Positions 7,960 through 17,048 of a stretch of 64,000 nucleotides of DNA are shown one piece after another; position 1 is the first letter of the stretch; each line of letters begins with the position of its first letter. The notes under the pieces were generated by a model. It saw only the letters and a program-made list of their open reading frames with translations, was not told the DNA's origin and did not search any database. Source of the stretch: Pseudomonas jessenii (GTDB taxonomy: Bacteria > Pseudomonadota > Gammaproteobacteria > Pseudomonadales > Pseudomonadaceae); assembly GCF_002236115.1 (NCBI RefSeq), contig NZ_NIWT01000005.1:248001-312000 (forward strand), given 5' to 3'. The position numbers were made by a program, and so were the translations under genes.

Positions 7960-9161
7960 CCCGTGAATCATCCGCGTCGCCGCTGATCTTCGGCGGCGAT
8001 GCTCTATCGCCTCGGGCGGCCCTGCCTGTGCTGCCGCCGCTGGCGCTGTATATCCACATCCCGTGGTGCGTGCGCAAATGCCCTTATTGCGACTTCAACT
8101 CCCACACGGCCAGCCCCGTGCTGCCGGAAGAAGAGTACGTCGACGCATTGCTGGCCGATCTCGATCAGGACCTGCACGCCGTTTATGGTCGTGAGCTGAG
8201 CTCGATTTTCTTTGGTGGCGGCACGCCAAGCCTGTTCAGCGCTGATTCGCTGGGTCGTTTGCTCAAAGGCGTCGAACAGCGCATTCCGTTTGCCAGCGAC
8301 ATCGAAATCACGCTGGAAGCCAATCCGGGGACATTCGAGCAAGACAAGTTCGTGGCGTACCGGAAACTGGGGATCAATCGCCTATCGATCGGTATTCAGA
8401 GCTTTCAGCAAGAAAAGCTCGAGGCCCTGGGACGGATTCACAACGGTGACGAAGCCGTACGCGCCGCCGGTATGGCGCGGCAGGCCGGGTTCGACAACTT
8501 CAACCTGGACTTGATGCATGGCTTGCCGAATCAGTCCCTGGACGATGCCTTGACGGACCTGCGCACAGCCATCGCCCTGAAACCGACTCACCTGTCGTGG
8601 TATCAACTGACCCTGGAACCGAACACAGTATTCTGGAACCAGCCACCGACTCTGCCGGAAGACGACACGCTGTGGGACATTCAGGAGGCCGGGCAAGCAC
8701 TGCTGGCTGAACATGGTTACGTGCAATACGAAGTTTCGGCCTATGCCCTGCCCGGTCGCCCGGCGCGCCACAACCTCAATTACTGGAGTTTTGGCGACTT
8801 CATTGGCATCGGCGCCGGCGCCCATGGCAAGCTCAGCCATCCGGACGGGCGCATCATTCGCACCTGGAAGACCCGCCTGCCGAAGGATTACCTGAATCCG
8901 GCGAAAAGCTTTAAGGCCGGCGAGAAAGCGCTGGGCAACGATGAAATGCCGTTCGAATTCCTGATGAACGCACTGCGCCTGACTGAAGGCGTCGAATCGC
9001 GGCTGTACCCGGAACGTACCGGCATGACGCTGGAAAGCCTCGCTGAAGGCCGCCGTGAAGCCGAACAAAGCGGCCTGTTGCAGGTCGAACCTTCACGTCT
9101 GGTAGCCACCGAGCGCGGACAACTCTTCCTCAACGACTTGCTGCAGAAATTTCTGACATAA
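7956..9161 (+). CDS. hemW: Radical SAM heme chaperone HemW
   Basis: 401 residues. A HemN-like radical SAM protein that in characterised members binds heme and passes it to respiratory enzymes; often misnamed coproporphyrinogen oxidase. The cluster motif is C38-x3-C42-x2-C45 followed by DF, the HemW form, not the CxC form of true HemN. The Gly-rich SAM motif FFGGGTPS and the C-terminal HemN_C domain are present. The ATG lies inside the rdgB stop (ATGA); a longer frame opening at 7782 runs inside rdgB and was rejected. Confidence 0.94.
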   Translation: MTRESSASPLIFGGDALSPRAALPVLPPLALYIHIPWCVRKCPYCDFNSHTASPVLPEEEYVDALLADLDQDLHAVYGRELSSIFFGGGTPSLFSADSLGRLLKGVEQRIPFASDIEITLEANPGTFEQDKFVAYRKLGINRLSIGIQSFQQEKLEALGRIHNGDEAVRAAGMARQAGFDNFNLDLMHGLPNQSLDDALTDLRTAIALKPTHLSWYQLTLEPNTVFWNQPPTLPEDDTLWDIQEAGQALLAEHGYVQYEVSAYALPGRPARHNLNYWSFGDFIGIGAGAHGKLSHPDGRIIRTWKTRLPKDYLNPAKSFKAGEKALGNDEMPFEFLMNALRLTEGVESRLYPERTGMTLESLAEGRREAEQSGLLQVEPSRLVATERGQLFLNDLLQKFLT

Positions 9162-9170
9162 GGAAATCGA

Positions 9171-9494
9171 ATGGATTTGGTACTCGACCTGCTTGCCACT
9201 GTGTCTCGCTGGAGCCGCAGCAACCTCTCGGAAATCGCCCTGGCCCTGGTGGGCTGCCTGCTGGTGCTGTTTGGTGCGGATTTCAAAGGCTGGGTCGAGC
9301 AACGCCTGGGCAGCATTGCCGGCGCCTTGCGTGTGCCGCTGATGTCCCTGCTGTGCATGATCGGCAGCGGCGCGGCACTGATCTATGCCACGCCGTGGGT
9401 CGTGCGCGGCTTGAGCCAGTTCAACAACTACAGCCTGGCGCCGGTTTTGCTGGTGGTGCTGGTGTTGCTTGGCGTGGTCGCTGACCGCCGCTGA
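9171..9494 (+). CDS. DUF3392 family small membrane protein
   Basis: 107 residues, with three hydrophobic helices at about 20-38, 55-75 and 88-104 and the short motif FGADFKGWVEQ after the first. The start lies 9 bp after hemW with AAGGAAA as ribosome site, so it ends the metX-to-hemW run. The family is found mainly in gammaproteobacteria and has no known function. Confidence 0.85.
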   Translation: MDLVLDLLATVSRWSRSNLSEIALALVGCLLVLFGADFKGWVEQRLGSIAGALRVPLMSLLCMIGSGAALIYATPWVVRGLSQFNNYSLAPVLLVVLVLLGVVADRR

Positions 9495-9517
9495 TCTCAG
9501 CCACACCCTAAAACAAC

Positions 9518-9608
9518 TGTGGGAGCGAGCTTGCTCGCGATGAGGCCATAACATCCAACATCTCTGTTGACTGCCAGGCCGCCATCGCGAGCAAGCTCGC
9601 TCCCACAG
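9518..9608. repeat. REP pair, type B (outward GTGGGAG ends)
   Basis: Inverted REP units at 9519-9540 and 9583-9608 with GTGGGAG at the outer ends. The ~45-bp middle (CCAACATCTCTGTTGACTG) resembles the middles of the pairs at 22767 and 53748, so these three form a second REPIN family. It lies between two convergent genes. Confidence 0.9.
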
Positions 9609-9611
9609 GTT

Positions 9612-10337
9612 TTACGCCAGCTTCTCGAACTTCAAATCCCACACCCCATGCCCAAGACGCTCGCCACGGCGTTCGAACTTGGTGATCGGGCGCTCGGCCG
9701 GGCGTGGTACGCACTTGCCGTCTTCGGCAAGGTTGCGGTAACCCGGCGCGACGTTCATCACTTCCAGCATGTATTCGGCGTACGGTTCCCAGTCAGTGGC
9801 CATGTGCAGAATGCCCCCAACCTTCAACTTGCTGCGCACCAACTCAGCGAAGGACGCCTGAACGATACGACGCTTGTGGTGACGGCTCTTGTGCCACGGG
9901 TCCGGAAAAAACAGCATCAGGCGATCGAGGCTGTTATCGGCCACGCAGCGGTTGAGCACTTCGATCGCATCGCAATCGTAGACCCGCAGGTTGGTCAGGC
10001 CTTGTGTCAGCACGCCGTTGAGCAGCGCTCCGACACCCGGACGGTGAACCTCAACGCCAATGAAATCCTGATCCGGCGCAGCCGCTGCCATTTCCAGCAG
10101 CGAATGGCCCATGCCGAAACCGATTTCCAGCGAGCGCGGTGCCGAGCGACCGAACACCTGGTCGAAATCCACCGGCGCGTCGGCCAGCGGCAGCACGAAC
10201 AGCGGAGTGCCCTGCTCCAGGCCCTTTTGCTGGCCTTCGGTCATGCGCCCGGCGCGCATCACGAAACTCTTGATGCGGCGGTGTTGGCGCTCGTCGCCTT
10301 CTTCCGTCTGGATAGGCGTGTCGTTCGATTCAGTCAT
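9612..10337 (-). CDS. trmB: tRNA (guanine-N7)-methyltransferase
   Basis: 241 residues. Methylates G46 of tRNA to m7G using SAM. The motif LEIGFGMGHSLLEMA is the SAM site, and FFPDPWHKSRHHKRR is the catalytic/tRNA-binding motif typical of TrmB. An in-frame TTG one codon upstream of the ATG was not used. It follows thiG by 9 bp in a thiS-thiG-trmB order that is conserved in Pseudomonas. Confidence 0.97.
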   Translation of the reverse strand: MTESNDTPIQTEEGDERQHRRIKSFVMRAGRMTEGQQKGLEQGTPLFVLPLADAPVDFDQVFGRSAPRSLEIGFGMGHSLLEMAAAAPDQDFIGVEVHRPGVGALLNGVLTQGLTNLRVYDCDAIEVLNRCVADNSLDRLMLFFPDPWHKSRHHKRRIVQASFAELVRSKLKVGGILHMATDWEPYAEYMLEVMNVAPGYRNLAEDGKCVPRPAERPITKFERRGERLGHGVWDLKFEKLA

Positions 10338-10346
10338 CAATGGCTC

Positions 10347-11141
10347 TTACTTGATCAGACCATCCAGCGGCGAAGAGGCGCTGGCATAGAGTTTTTTCGG
10401 CATGCGGCCGGCGAGGTAGGCCAGGCGGCCTGCGACGATCGCATGTTTCATGGCTTCGGCCATCATGACCGGCTGCTGGGCGTGGGCAATGGCCGAGTTC
10501 ATCAGCACGGCATCACAACCCAGTTCCATGGCGATAGTGGCGTCGGAAGCAGTACCGACACCAGCATCCACCAGCACCGGGATCTTGGCTTCTTCGAGGA
10601 TGATCTGCAGGTTATATGGATTGCAGATCCCCAGACCGGAGCCGATCAGACCGGCCAGCGGCATCACCGCGATGCAACCGATTTCCGCCAATTGACGGGC
10701 GATGATCGGGTCATCACTGGTGTAGACCATCACGTCGAAGCCTTCCTTGACCAGCGTTTCGGCGGCCTTGAGGGTTTCGATCACGTTGGGGAACAGGGTT
10801 TTCTGATCCGCCAGTACTTCCAGCTTGACCAGGTTGTGGCCATCGAGCAGCTCACGAGCCAGGCGGCAGGTGCGCACGGCCTCGATAGCGTCATAGCAAC
10901 CGGCGGTGTTCGGCAGGAAGGTGTAGCGATCCGGCGACAGCACTTCGAGCAGGTTCGGCTCGCCCTCGATCTGGCCAAGGTTGGTGCGGCGCACGGCGAA
11001 GGTGACGATCTCGGCACCCGAGGCTTCGATGGCCAGGCGGGTTTCTTCCATGTCACGGTACTTGCCGGTACCGACCAGCAAACGCGACTGGTAAGTACGA
11101 CCGGCCAGGACGAAAGGCTTGTCGCTGCGAACGATGCTCAT
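10347..11141 (-). CDS. thiG: Thiazole synthase
   Basis: 264 residues. Makes the thiazole phosphate of thiamine from deoxyxylulose 5-phosphate, dehydroglycine and ThiS thiocarboxylate. TIM-barrel features include the Schiff-base lysine region NLVKLEVLAD, the phosphate-binding GIGTASDA-type loop (here DAGVGTASDA) and DAVLMNSAIAHAQ. It sits 60 bp after thiS on the same strand. I did not see a convincing TPP riboswitch before thiS. Confidence 0.97.
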   Translation of the reverse strand: MSIVRSDKPFVLAGRTYQSRLLVGTGKYRDMEETRLAIEASGAEIVTFAVRRTNLGQIEGEPNLLEVLSPDRYTFLPNTAGCYDAIEAVRTCRLARELLDGHNLVKLEVLADQKTLFPNVIETLKAAETLVKEGFDVMVYTSDDPIIARQLAEIGCIAVMPLAGLIGSGLGICNPYNLQIILEEAKIPVLVDAGVGTASDATIAMELGCDAVLMNSAIAHAQQPVMMAEAMKHAIVAGRLAYLAGRMPKKLYASASSPLDGLIK

Positions 11142-11201
11142 GGGAAATCCTCTGTAGGGGTGAGGTACTTGCAGAATTCTGTGGCCACTGGGGCGAGGCT
11201 G

Positions 11202-11402
11202 CTAGCCGCCGCCGATGGCGTGTACCACTTCGACGTTGTCGCCGTCGTTCAACGTGGTGTCTGCGTGCTGACTGCGCGGGACGATATCCAGATTGAGTTC
11301 GACCGCCACCCGGCGACCGGTCAGGTCCAGACGGGTCAGCAGGGCCGCAACGGTTTCACCGTCGGGCAGTTCAAAGGATTCGCCGTTCAACTGAATGCGC
11401 AT
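11202..11402 (-). CDS. thiS: Sulfur carrier protein ThiS
   Basis: 66 residues, ubiquitin-like, ending in the obligatory Gly-Gly (HAIGGG) that is adenylated and thiocarboxylated to carry sulfur to ThiG. The start MRIQLNGESFELPDGET is chosen over an ATG six codons upstream because ThiS proteins begin with the first beta strand. It is the first gene of the leftward thiS-thiG-trmB group. Confidence 0.95.
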   Translation of the reverse strand: MRIQLNGESFELPDGETVAALLTRLDLTGRRVAVELNLDIVPRSQHADTTLNDGDNVEVVHAIGGG

Positions 11403-11473
11403 GCCGGATGCCGCCATCATTTTTAGGGGCTGGCATTCTAGCCCGATCGTGACCTAAAGGTCAGCAATAAGCG

Positions 11474-11854
11474 TCAAGTGGTCAGCGGCAAGCGCCAGGC
11501 GGCGAGGCCCAGGCAGAGCCAGCCCGCGAGGAAGGCCAGGCCGCCGAACGGGGTGACAATGCCAAGCTTGCTGATACCGGTCAGCGTCAGCACGTAAAGG
11601 CTGCCGGAGAACAGCAGAATGCCGATGGCAAAGGATGCGCCGGCCCACGTGAGCAAACGGCCGGGAATCTGCGTGGCCAGCAGCGCCACGCCCAGCAGCG
11701 CCAGGGTGTGCACCAGTTGGTAAGTGACGCCGGTATGAAAAATCGTCAGATACTCAGGTGTCAGACGGTTTTTCAGGCCATGGGCGGCAAAGGCCCCGAG
11801 GCCGACACCGGTGAAGCCGAAAAAAGCGGCCAGCATCAGAAAGCCACGCAGCAT
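11474..11854 (-). CDS. DUF423 family membrane protein
   Basis: 126 residues with four predicted membrane helices and the typical N-terminal pattern GVGLGAFAAHGLK (about residues 16-28). DUF423 (YgdD) proteins are small inner-membrane proteins of unknown role. The gene is divergent from mtgA, with 74 bp between the starts. Confidence 0.9.
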   Translation of the reverse strand: MLRGFLMLAAFFGFTGVGLGAFAAHGLKNRLTPEYLTIFHTGVTYQLVHTLALLGVALLATQIPGRLLTWAGASFAIGILLFSGSLYVLTLTGISKLGIVTPFGGLAFLAGWLCLGLAAWRLPLTT

Positions 11855-11928
11855 GCAGAACTCCAGTCAGTTTCGATCCAAAGGGTCTGTATAATGGCCC
11901 GCTCAACGGGTTCGGCCAAGCCATCTCT

Positions 11929-12651
11929 ATGCTGCGTATCTATTTCCGTCATTTCTCCAAGGCCGTGCTCTGGTTCATGGGTGGCAGCGTATTGCTGGTG
12001 CTGATCTTTCGCGTAGTGCCACCACCGGGGACGACGCTGATGGTCGAGCGCAAGATCGAATCCTGGTTTGACGGCGAACCCATCGACCTGCAACGGACCT
12101 GGAAACCCTGGGACGAGATCTCCGATGACCTGAAAGTCGCGGTGATTGCCGGCGAAGACCAGAAATTCCCGGAGCACTGGGGCTTCGATATCGGCGCGAT
12201 TCAGGCGGCGTTTGCCCATAACGAGCGCGGCGGTTCGATCCGTGGCGCCAGCACCCTCAGCCAGCAAGTCTCGAAAAACCTGTTCCTGTGGTCTGGCCGC
12301 AGCTGGCTGCGCAAAGGCCTGGAAGCCTGGTTCACCGGACTGATCGAAGTGTTCTGGCCCAAGCAACGGATTCTTGAGGTGTACCTCAACAGTGTCGAGT
12401 GGGATGACGGCGTGTTTGGCGCCGAAGCGGCGGCCCGGCATCATTTTGGCGTGAGCGCCAGGAACCTCAGCCGTCAGCAATCGAGTTTGTTGGCCGCTGT
12501 ACTGCCCAACCCTCGCGTGTGGAGTGCGAGCCATCCGACCGCTTACGTGGCGCGACGCGCAGGCTGGATTCGGCGACAGATGAGCCAGTTAGGTGGCGAC
12601 AGCTATCTGGTCGGGCTGAACGATTCGCGCCGGGCGCCTTGGGCCCAATAA
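11929..12651 (+). CDS. mtgA: Monofunctional peptidoglycan glycosyltransferase
   Basis: 240 residues. Polymerises lipid II into glycan strands in the periplasm. One N-terminal membrane helix (about 14-34) is followed by a GT51 domain with the catalytic-Glu motif AGEDQKFPEHWGFD, then RGASTLSQQVSKNLFLW and RILEVYLNSVEWDDGVFGAEAAARHHF. There is no transpeptidase domain, which separates it from class A PBPs. Confidence 0.96.
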   Translation: MLRIYFRHFSKAVLWFMGGSVLLVLIFRVVPPPGTTLMVERKIESWFDGEPIDLQRTWKPWDEISDDLKVAVIAGEDQKFPEHWGFDIGAIQAAFAHNERGGSIRGASTLSQQVSKNLFLWSGRSWLRKGLEAWFTGLIEVFWPKQRILEVYLNSVEWDDGVFGAEAAARHHFGVSARNLSRQQSSLLAAVLPNPRVWSASHPTAYVARRAGWIRRQMSQLGGDSYLVGLNDSRRAPWAQ

Positions 12652-12665
12652 AAAGACGCCTTCCC

Positions 12666-12769
12666 CTGTAGGAGCGAGCCCGCTCGCGAAAAACCCAAGG
12701 GCACCGCTGGGCATCTGGCTTTACGCGTTATCGTTCACGACCATCGCGAGCAGGCTCGCTCCTACAGGG
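12666..12769. repeat. REPIN type A (~100 bp, reverse orientation)
   Basis: REP units of the GTAGGAG class at both ends. Read on the minus strand, the middle matches that of the REPINs at 28911, 32555 and 34671 (GATGGTCGTGAACGATAACG near one arm and CTTGGGTTTTTCGCGAG at the other). It lies between mtgA and the rpoH terminator. Confidence 0.9.
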
Positions 12770-12803
12770 ATTGGGGCGCGAATCAGGAATAGTAGGCACA
12801 AAC

Positions 12804-12840
12804 AAAAACGCCCCGATCAATGATCGGGGCGTTTTTTATT
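12804..12840. terminator. Bidirectional rho-independent terminator between mtgA and rpoH
   Basis: A near-perfect GC-rich hairpin (ACGCCCCGATCA / TGATCGGGGCGT) with A-tract upstream and T-tract downstream, so it can end transcripts from both strands. On the minus strand it begins 14 bp after the rpoH stop. Confidence 0.9.
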
Positions 12841-12853
12841 GCCTGCTCGCCAG

Positions 12854-13708
12854 TTACGCAGCGATCGACAACTTGAGCTTGTTCATCGCGCTTTTCTCAA
12901 GCTGACGAATACGCTCGGCCGACACGTTGTACTTCTGCGCCAGGTCGTGCAGCGTGGCTTTTTCTTCCGCCAGCCAGCGCTGGTAGAGGATGTCACGGCT
13001 GCGGTCGTCCAGCACTTCCAGCGCTTCGTGCAGGTTGTGGTTGGAGTTGTCGCTCCAGTCGGCATCTTCCAGTTGACGGGCCGGATCGTACCGGTGGTCT
13101 TCCAGATAGTTGGCCGGCGACTGGAATGCACTATCGTCGTCCGCTTCGGCAGCCGGGTCGAAGGCCATGTCATGGCCGGTCAGGCGGCTTTCCATCTCGC
13201 GTACTTCCCGAGGCTCTACACCCAGGCTTTCCGCTACGCGATGGACTTCTTCGTTGTTCAGCCAGGCCAGACGTTTCTTCTGGCTGCGCAGGTTGAAGAA
13301 CAACTTGCGCTGGGCCTTGGTGGTCGCGACTTTCACGATGCGCCAGTTGCGCAGGATGAACTCGTGGATTTCCGCCTTGATCCAGTGCACGGCAAAGGAC
13401 ACCAGGCGCACGCCCATTTCCGGGTTGAAGCGCTTCACGGCCTTCATCAGGCCGACGTTGCCTTCCTGGATCAGGTCAGCCTGAGCCAGGCCGTAGCCGG
13501 AATAGCTACGGGCGATATGTACGACAAAACGCAGGTGGGCGAGCACCATCTGCCGAGCCGCCCCCAAATCCTGCTCATAATAGAGACTCTCGGCCAGTTC
13601 ACGCTCCTGCTCCGGCGACAGCAATGGAATGCTGTTGACGGTGTGCACATAGGCCTCCAGGTTCGCACCCGGGACCAGAGCATATGCAGGTTGCAAAGAA
13701 TTGGTCAT
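12854..13708 (-). CDS. rpoH: Heat-shock sigma factor RpoH (sigma-32)
   Basis: 284 residues. Directs RNA polymerase to heat-shock promoters. Region 2 contains DLIQEGNVGLMKAVKRF and FAVHWIKAEIHEFI; the RpoH box QRKLFFNLR, which marks sigma-32, follows near residue 130; region 4.2 ends with LHDLAQKYNVSAERIRQLE. The start MTNSLQPAYALVPG is used; the frame is open 29 codons further upstream but family members begin here. It lies downstream of ftsX on the same strand, the usual ftsY-ftsE-ftsX-rpoH order, with 120 bp between for its own promoters and mRNA leader. Confidence 0.98.
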   Translation of the reverse strand: MTNSLQPAYALVPGANLEAYVHTVNSIPLLSPEQERELAESLYYEQDLGAARQMVLAHLRFVVHIARSYSGYGLAQADLIQEGNVGLMKAVKRFNPEMGVRLVSFAVHWIKAEIHEFILRNWRIVKVATTKAQRKLFFNLRSQKKRLAWLNNEEVHRVAESLGVEPREVREMESRLTGHDMAFDPAAEADDDSAFQSPANYLEDHRYDPARQLEDADWSDNSNHNLHEALEVLDDRSRDILYQRWLAEEKATLHDLAQKYNVSAERIRQLEKSAMNKLKLSIAA

Positions 13709-13828
13709 ACGAAAAAACCTCCGACTTACAAACTCGTGCAGTTCAGCACTGCGAAAATTGACCGGAAACCGAAAGACAAGTTCCCTAAAACCCAAAAACG
13801 CTGAAAGGTCAATACGAGCAAAATGATA

Positions 13829-14851
13829 CTACTTAGGCGCAAGCTCCCTCAGGTGGCGTGCGACTGCAATCCATGCACCGATATACCCCAACAGCACCGC
13901 GCCAAGCAAGAGAGACAGACCGTCGGCAACTGGCACTCCAGCCAGCGCAAAATCACTGCCGTACAAACCGGCCAGCCCCACCACCGCGTCGTTCAGCCAA
14001 TCAAGGCCGAACGCCAGAACGCCCCAGGACAGAATCCCCGCACCGAAGCCATACAGCGCGCCCATATACAGAAAGGGCCTGCGCACATAGCTGTCAGTGC
14101 CGCCGACCAGTTTAATCACTTCTATCTCTGTGCGGCGGTTTTCAATATGAAGACGAATGGTATTGCCTATCACCAAAAGTAATGCAGAAACCAGAAGCAC
14201 GGTCAGACCGAAGACAAAACGGTCACCCAGCTTGAGGATGGCTGCCAGACGCTCGACCCAGACTAAATCAAGTTGCGCCTGTTGTACCTTCGGCAGCTCG
14301 GATAGTTTTTGTCTTAATGCTTCAAGGGCCGGCTTGTCGACTTCAGTCGGCGTCACCAGGACCACGCCCGGCAGCGGGTTCTCCGGCAACTCCTTGAGCG
14401 CCTCGCCCAGCCCGGACTGTTGCTGGAACTCTTCCAGCGCCTGATCCCGGCCAACGTATTCGGCCTCGGCGACGCCAGGCATGCCCTTGATCTGATCGCG
14501 CAGCGCTTCGCCTTCGGCCGGCTTGGCCTCAAGATCCAGATACAGGGAAATCTGCGCCGCACGCTGCCAGGAACCACCCAGACGCTCGACGTTACTTAGC
14601 AAAAGTGACAGCCCCATGGGCAAACTCAGTGCTACCGCCATCACCATGCAGGTGAAAAAACTGCCGATAGGCTGCTTGCCCAGGCGGCGCAGGCTGTCCA
14701 CCAGACTGGCGCGATGACTTTCGATCCAGGCGCGGAACAACGTGGCAAAGTCCGGCCCGTCGTCATCGTCGTGTTTTTTCTTTTGCGGCTGCGGATCGGC
14801 GGCCTTCGGGGCCACACGCTCGGAAACCTTGGGGCTACGTGTTGCACTCAT
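13829..14851 (-). CDS. ftsX: Cell division ABC transporter permease FtsX
   Basis: 340 residues. With FtsE it controls peptidoglycan hydrolases at the septum through periplasmic activators. Residues 1-60 are hydrophilic and basic, with QPQKKKHDDDDGPD; helix 1 is near 66-88, a periplasmic domain follows, and three helices fill the C-terminal FtsX domain. It overlaps ftsE by 4 bp. Confidence 0.96.
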   Translation of the reverse strand: MSATRSPKVSERVAPKAADPQPQKKKHDDDDGPDFATLFRAWIESHRASLVDSLRRLGKQPIGSFFTCMVMAVALSLPMGLSLLLSNVERLGGSWQRAAQISLYLDLEAKPAEGEALRDQIKGMPGVAEAEYVGRDQALEEFQQQSGLGEALKELPENPLPGVVLVTPTEVDKPALEALRQKLSELPKVQQAQLDLVWVERLAAILKLGDRFVFGLTVLLVSALLLVIGNTIRLHIENRRTEIEVIKLVGGTDSYVRRPFLYMGALYGFGAGILSWGVLAFGLDWLNDAVVGLAGLYGSDFALAGVPVADGLSLLLGAVLLGYIGAWIAVARHLRELAPK

Positions 14852-15519
14852 ACCGCGGCCTCCCCGTCACCGATCAATCGACCGCGTTGCAAGGTCAGCA
14901 TGCGATGGCGCATGCGGGCGATCAGGGCCAGGTCGTGACTGGCGATCAGCACGCTGGTACCCAGGCGATTGATGTCTTCGAACACACCCATGATCTCGGC
15001 GGCCAGGCGCGGGTCGAGGTTACCGGTCGGCTCATCCGCCAGCAGCAAGGCCGGACGGTGAACGATGGCGCGGGCGATGCCGACGCGCTGTTGCTGACCG
15101 GTGGACAGGTCACCCGGGTATAGATCGGTTTTATCCGACAGCGCCACGCGCTCCAGTGCCGAGTCCACGCGCTTGGCGATCTCGGCCTTGGACAGCCCCA
15201 GGATCTGCAAAGGCAACGCGACGTTATTGAACACCGTGCGATCGAACAGCAACTGGTGATTCTGGAACACCACGCCGATCTGCCGACGCAAGAAAGGAAT
15301 CTGCGCGTTGCTGATGGTGCTCAGGTCTTGCCCGGCGAGCAGCAACTTGCCGCTGGTCGGGCGTTCCATCGCCAGCAACAGGCGCAACAGCGTGGATTTA
15401 CCGGCGCCGGAATGGCCGGTGACAAACAAAAACTCACCACGACGGACTCGAAAGCTCAGCTCATGCAAGCCGACGTGACCATTCGGGTAGCGTTTACCGA
15501 CCTGTTCGAAACGAATCAT
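14848..15519 (-). CDS. ftsE: Cell division ATP-binding protein FtsE
   Basis: 223 residues. Walker A GHSGAGKST near residue 36-44, signature LSTGQQQRVGIARA (a Thr replaces the usual second Gly of LSGGQ), Walker B LLLADEPTGNLD and the H-loop LIASHDLAL. It forms the FtsEX complex. It overlaps both ftsY and ftsX by 4 bp. Confidence 0.97.
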   Translation of the reverse strand: MIRFEQVGKRYPNGHVGLHELSFRVRRGEFLFVTGHSGAGKSTLLRLLLAMERPTSGKLLLAGQDLSTISNAQIPFLRRQIGVVFQNHQLLFDRTVFNNVALPLQILGLSKAEIAKRVDSALERVALSDKTDLYPGDLSTGQQQRVGIARAIVHRPALLLADEPTGNLDPRLAAEIMGVFEDINRLGTSVLIASHDLALIARMRHRMLTLQRGRLIGDGEAAV

Positions 15520-17048
15520 GAACGCTCCCGCTCGGCAAACAATGCCTGGACAAAGGGTTCTGCTTCAAAGGTACGCAAATCGTCGATGCCTTCGCCGACG
15601 CCAATGTAGCGGATCGGCAGGCCGAATTGCTTGGCCAGGGCGAAAATCACCCCGCCTTTGGCGGTACCGTCGAGCTTGGTCAGCGCCAGGCCGGTCAGTT
15701 CGACGGTCTGGTTGAATTGCTTGGCCTGGTTGATGGCGTTCTGGCCGGTACCGGCGTCAAGCACCAACAGCACTTCGTGAGGTGCGTCAGCGTCGAGCTT
15801 GCCAATCACCCGGCGAACCTTTTTCAGCTCTTCCATCAGGTTGTCTTTGGTGTGCAGGCGGCCGGCGGTGTCGGCGATCAGCACATCGATGCCACGGGCC
15901 TTGGCGGCCTGCACGGCGTCGAAGATCACCGAGGCCGAGTCGGCACCAGTGTGCTGCGCGATCACCGGGATCTTGTTGCGCTCACCCCATACCTGCAATT
16001 GCTCCACCGCCGCGGCACGGAAGGTGTCGCCGGCGGCGAGCATGACTTTCTTGCCCTCCAGCTGCAGTTTCTTCGCCAGTTTGCCGATGGTGGTGGTCTT
16101 GCCGGCACCGTTGACGCCGACGACCAGAATCACGAACGGCTTGTTTTGCGAGGCGATTTTCAGCGGCTGCTCGACAGGCTTGAGCATCGCTGCCAGCTCG
16201 GCTTGCAGGGATTTGTACAGGGCATCGGCATCGGCCAGCTCCTTGCGCGCAACCTTCTGCGTCAGGCGCTGAATGATCACCGAGGTGGCTTCGACACCCA
16301 CGTCGGCGGTCAGCAAACGGGTTTCGAGGTCTTCGAGCAACTCGTCATCAATGACCTTTTTGCCCAGGAACAGGCTGGCCATGCCTTCGCCGATACTGGC
16401 GCTGGTCTTGGACAGGCCCTGCTTGAGGCGGGCGAAGAAACCGGCCTTGGTTTCTTCGGTGCGTACCGGCTCGACCGGAGCTTCGACGGGCGCCGCGATC
16501 GGCTCAGGAATCGGAGCGGGTGCCGGTGCTTGAGCAACCGGAGCAACCGGAGCAACCGGAGCAACCGGAGCAACGAATACCGGAACCTCTGGCTGACTGA
16601 CAACGGGCACAGGCTCGGCCACGACGACTGGCTGAACAATCGGTTCGACCACAGGCGCGTGAACCGGTGCAGGCGTAAACGCTGCCGGAGCCGGAATCGG
16701 TGGTGTCACGTGAGGAGCCAGGTCATTTTCGACCAATGCCACGGGTTCTTCGGCCACTGGCAGGGTCAACCACGGTTCGGCCGTCGGGACCGGAGGCTGT
16801 TCGGTGACGATTTCGCTGACTGGCTGGGGAACGGCTTCAACCTTGGGTTGCAGCGACGGCTCGGCAATCGGCAGAACAACCGGCGCGGGCGTTTCTTCTA
16901 TTACCGGGACCGGTGTCTGCGCAGGTTCAGGAATGGCTTGTGGCTGTTCGACGACGGGTTCCTGCGGCTTTTTGCGCAGCCATCCGAACAGGCTTTTCTT
17001 CTCGCCAGCCGCAGCTGGGGTCTTCTTGTCGTCGTTGGAACCAAACAT
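15516..17048 (-). CDS. ftsY: Signal recognition particle receptor FtsY
   Basis: 510 residues. The GTPase receptor that docks SRP-ribosome complexes at the membrane. An N-terminal A domain of about 200 residues is rich in Pro, Val, Ala and Glu and includes a four-to-fivefold (V/A)PVA repeat. The NG domain follows: GVNGAGKTTTIGKLA, DTFRAAAVEQL, DTAGRLHTKDNL, TKLDGTAKGG. First gene of the ftsY-ftsE-ftsX operon, 4-bp overlaps throughout. Confidence 0.97.
   Translation of the reverse strand: MFGSNDDKKTPAAAGEKKSLFGWLRKKPQEPVVEQPQAIPEPAQTPVPVIEETPAPVVLPIAEPSLQPKVEAVPQPVSEIVTEQPPVPTAEPWLTLPVAEEPVALVENDLAPHVTPPIPAPAAFTPAPVHAPVVEPIVQPVVVAEPVPVVSQPEVPVFVAPVAPVAPVAPVAQAPAPAPIPEPIAAPVEAPVEPVRTEETKAGFFARLKQGLSKTSASIGEGMASLFLGKKVIDDELLEDLETRLLTADVGVEATSVIIQRLTQKVARKELADADALYKSLQAELAAMLKPVEQPLKIASQNKPFVILVVGVNGAGKTTTIGKLAKKLQLEGKKVMLAAGDTFRAAAVEQLQVWGERNKIPVIAQHTGADSASVIFDAVQAAKARGIDVLIADTAGRLHTKDNLMEELKKVRRVIGKLDADAPHEVLLVLDAGTGQNAINQAKQFNQTVELTGLALTKLDGTAKGGVIFALAKQFGLPIRYIGVGEGIDDLRTFEAEPFVQALFAERERS
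16532..16574 (-). repeat. 9-bp tandem repeat inside ftsY
   Basis: GAGCAACCG is repeated four times in full and once in part on the + strand (16532-16574). It keeps the ftsY frame and encodes consecutive PVA-type triplets in the disordered A domain. Copy-number changes would add or remove three residues without a frameshift. Confidence 0.9.

Noticed and set aside
9567..11426. 619-codon open frame on the + strand
   Set aside because: It runs antisense to trmB, thiG and thiS, all of which have clear motifs; the frame is a by-product of high-GC codon use and shows no family resemblance.
11141..11473. TPP riboswitch before thiS/thiG
   Set aside because: The CUGAGA and GACCUG core elements of the THI box were not found in a plausible arrangement.
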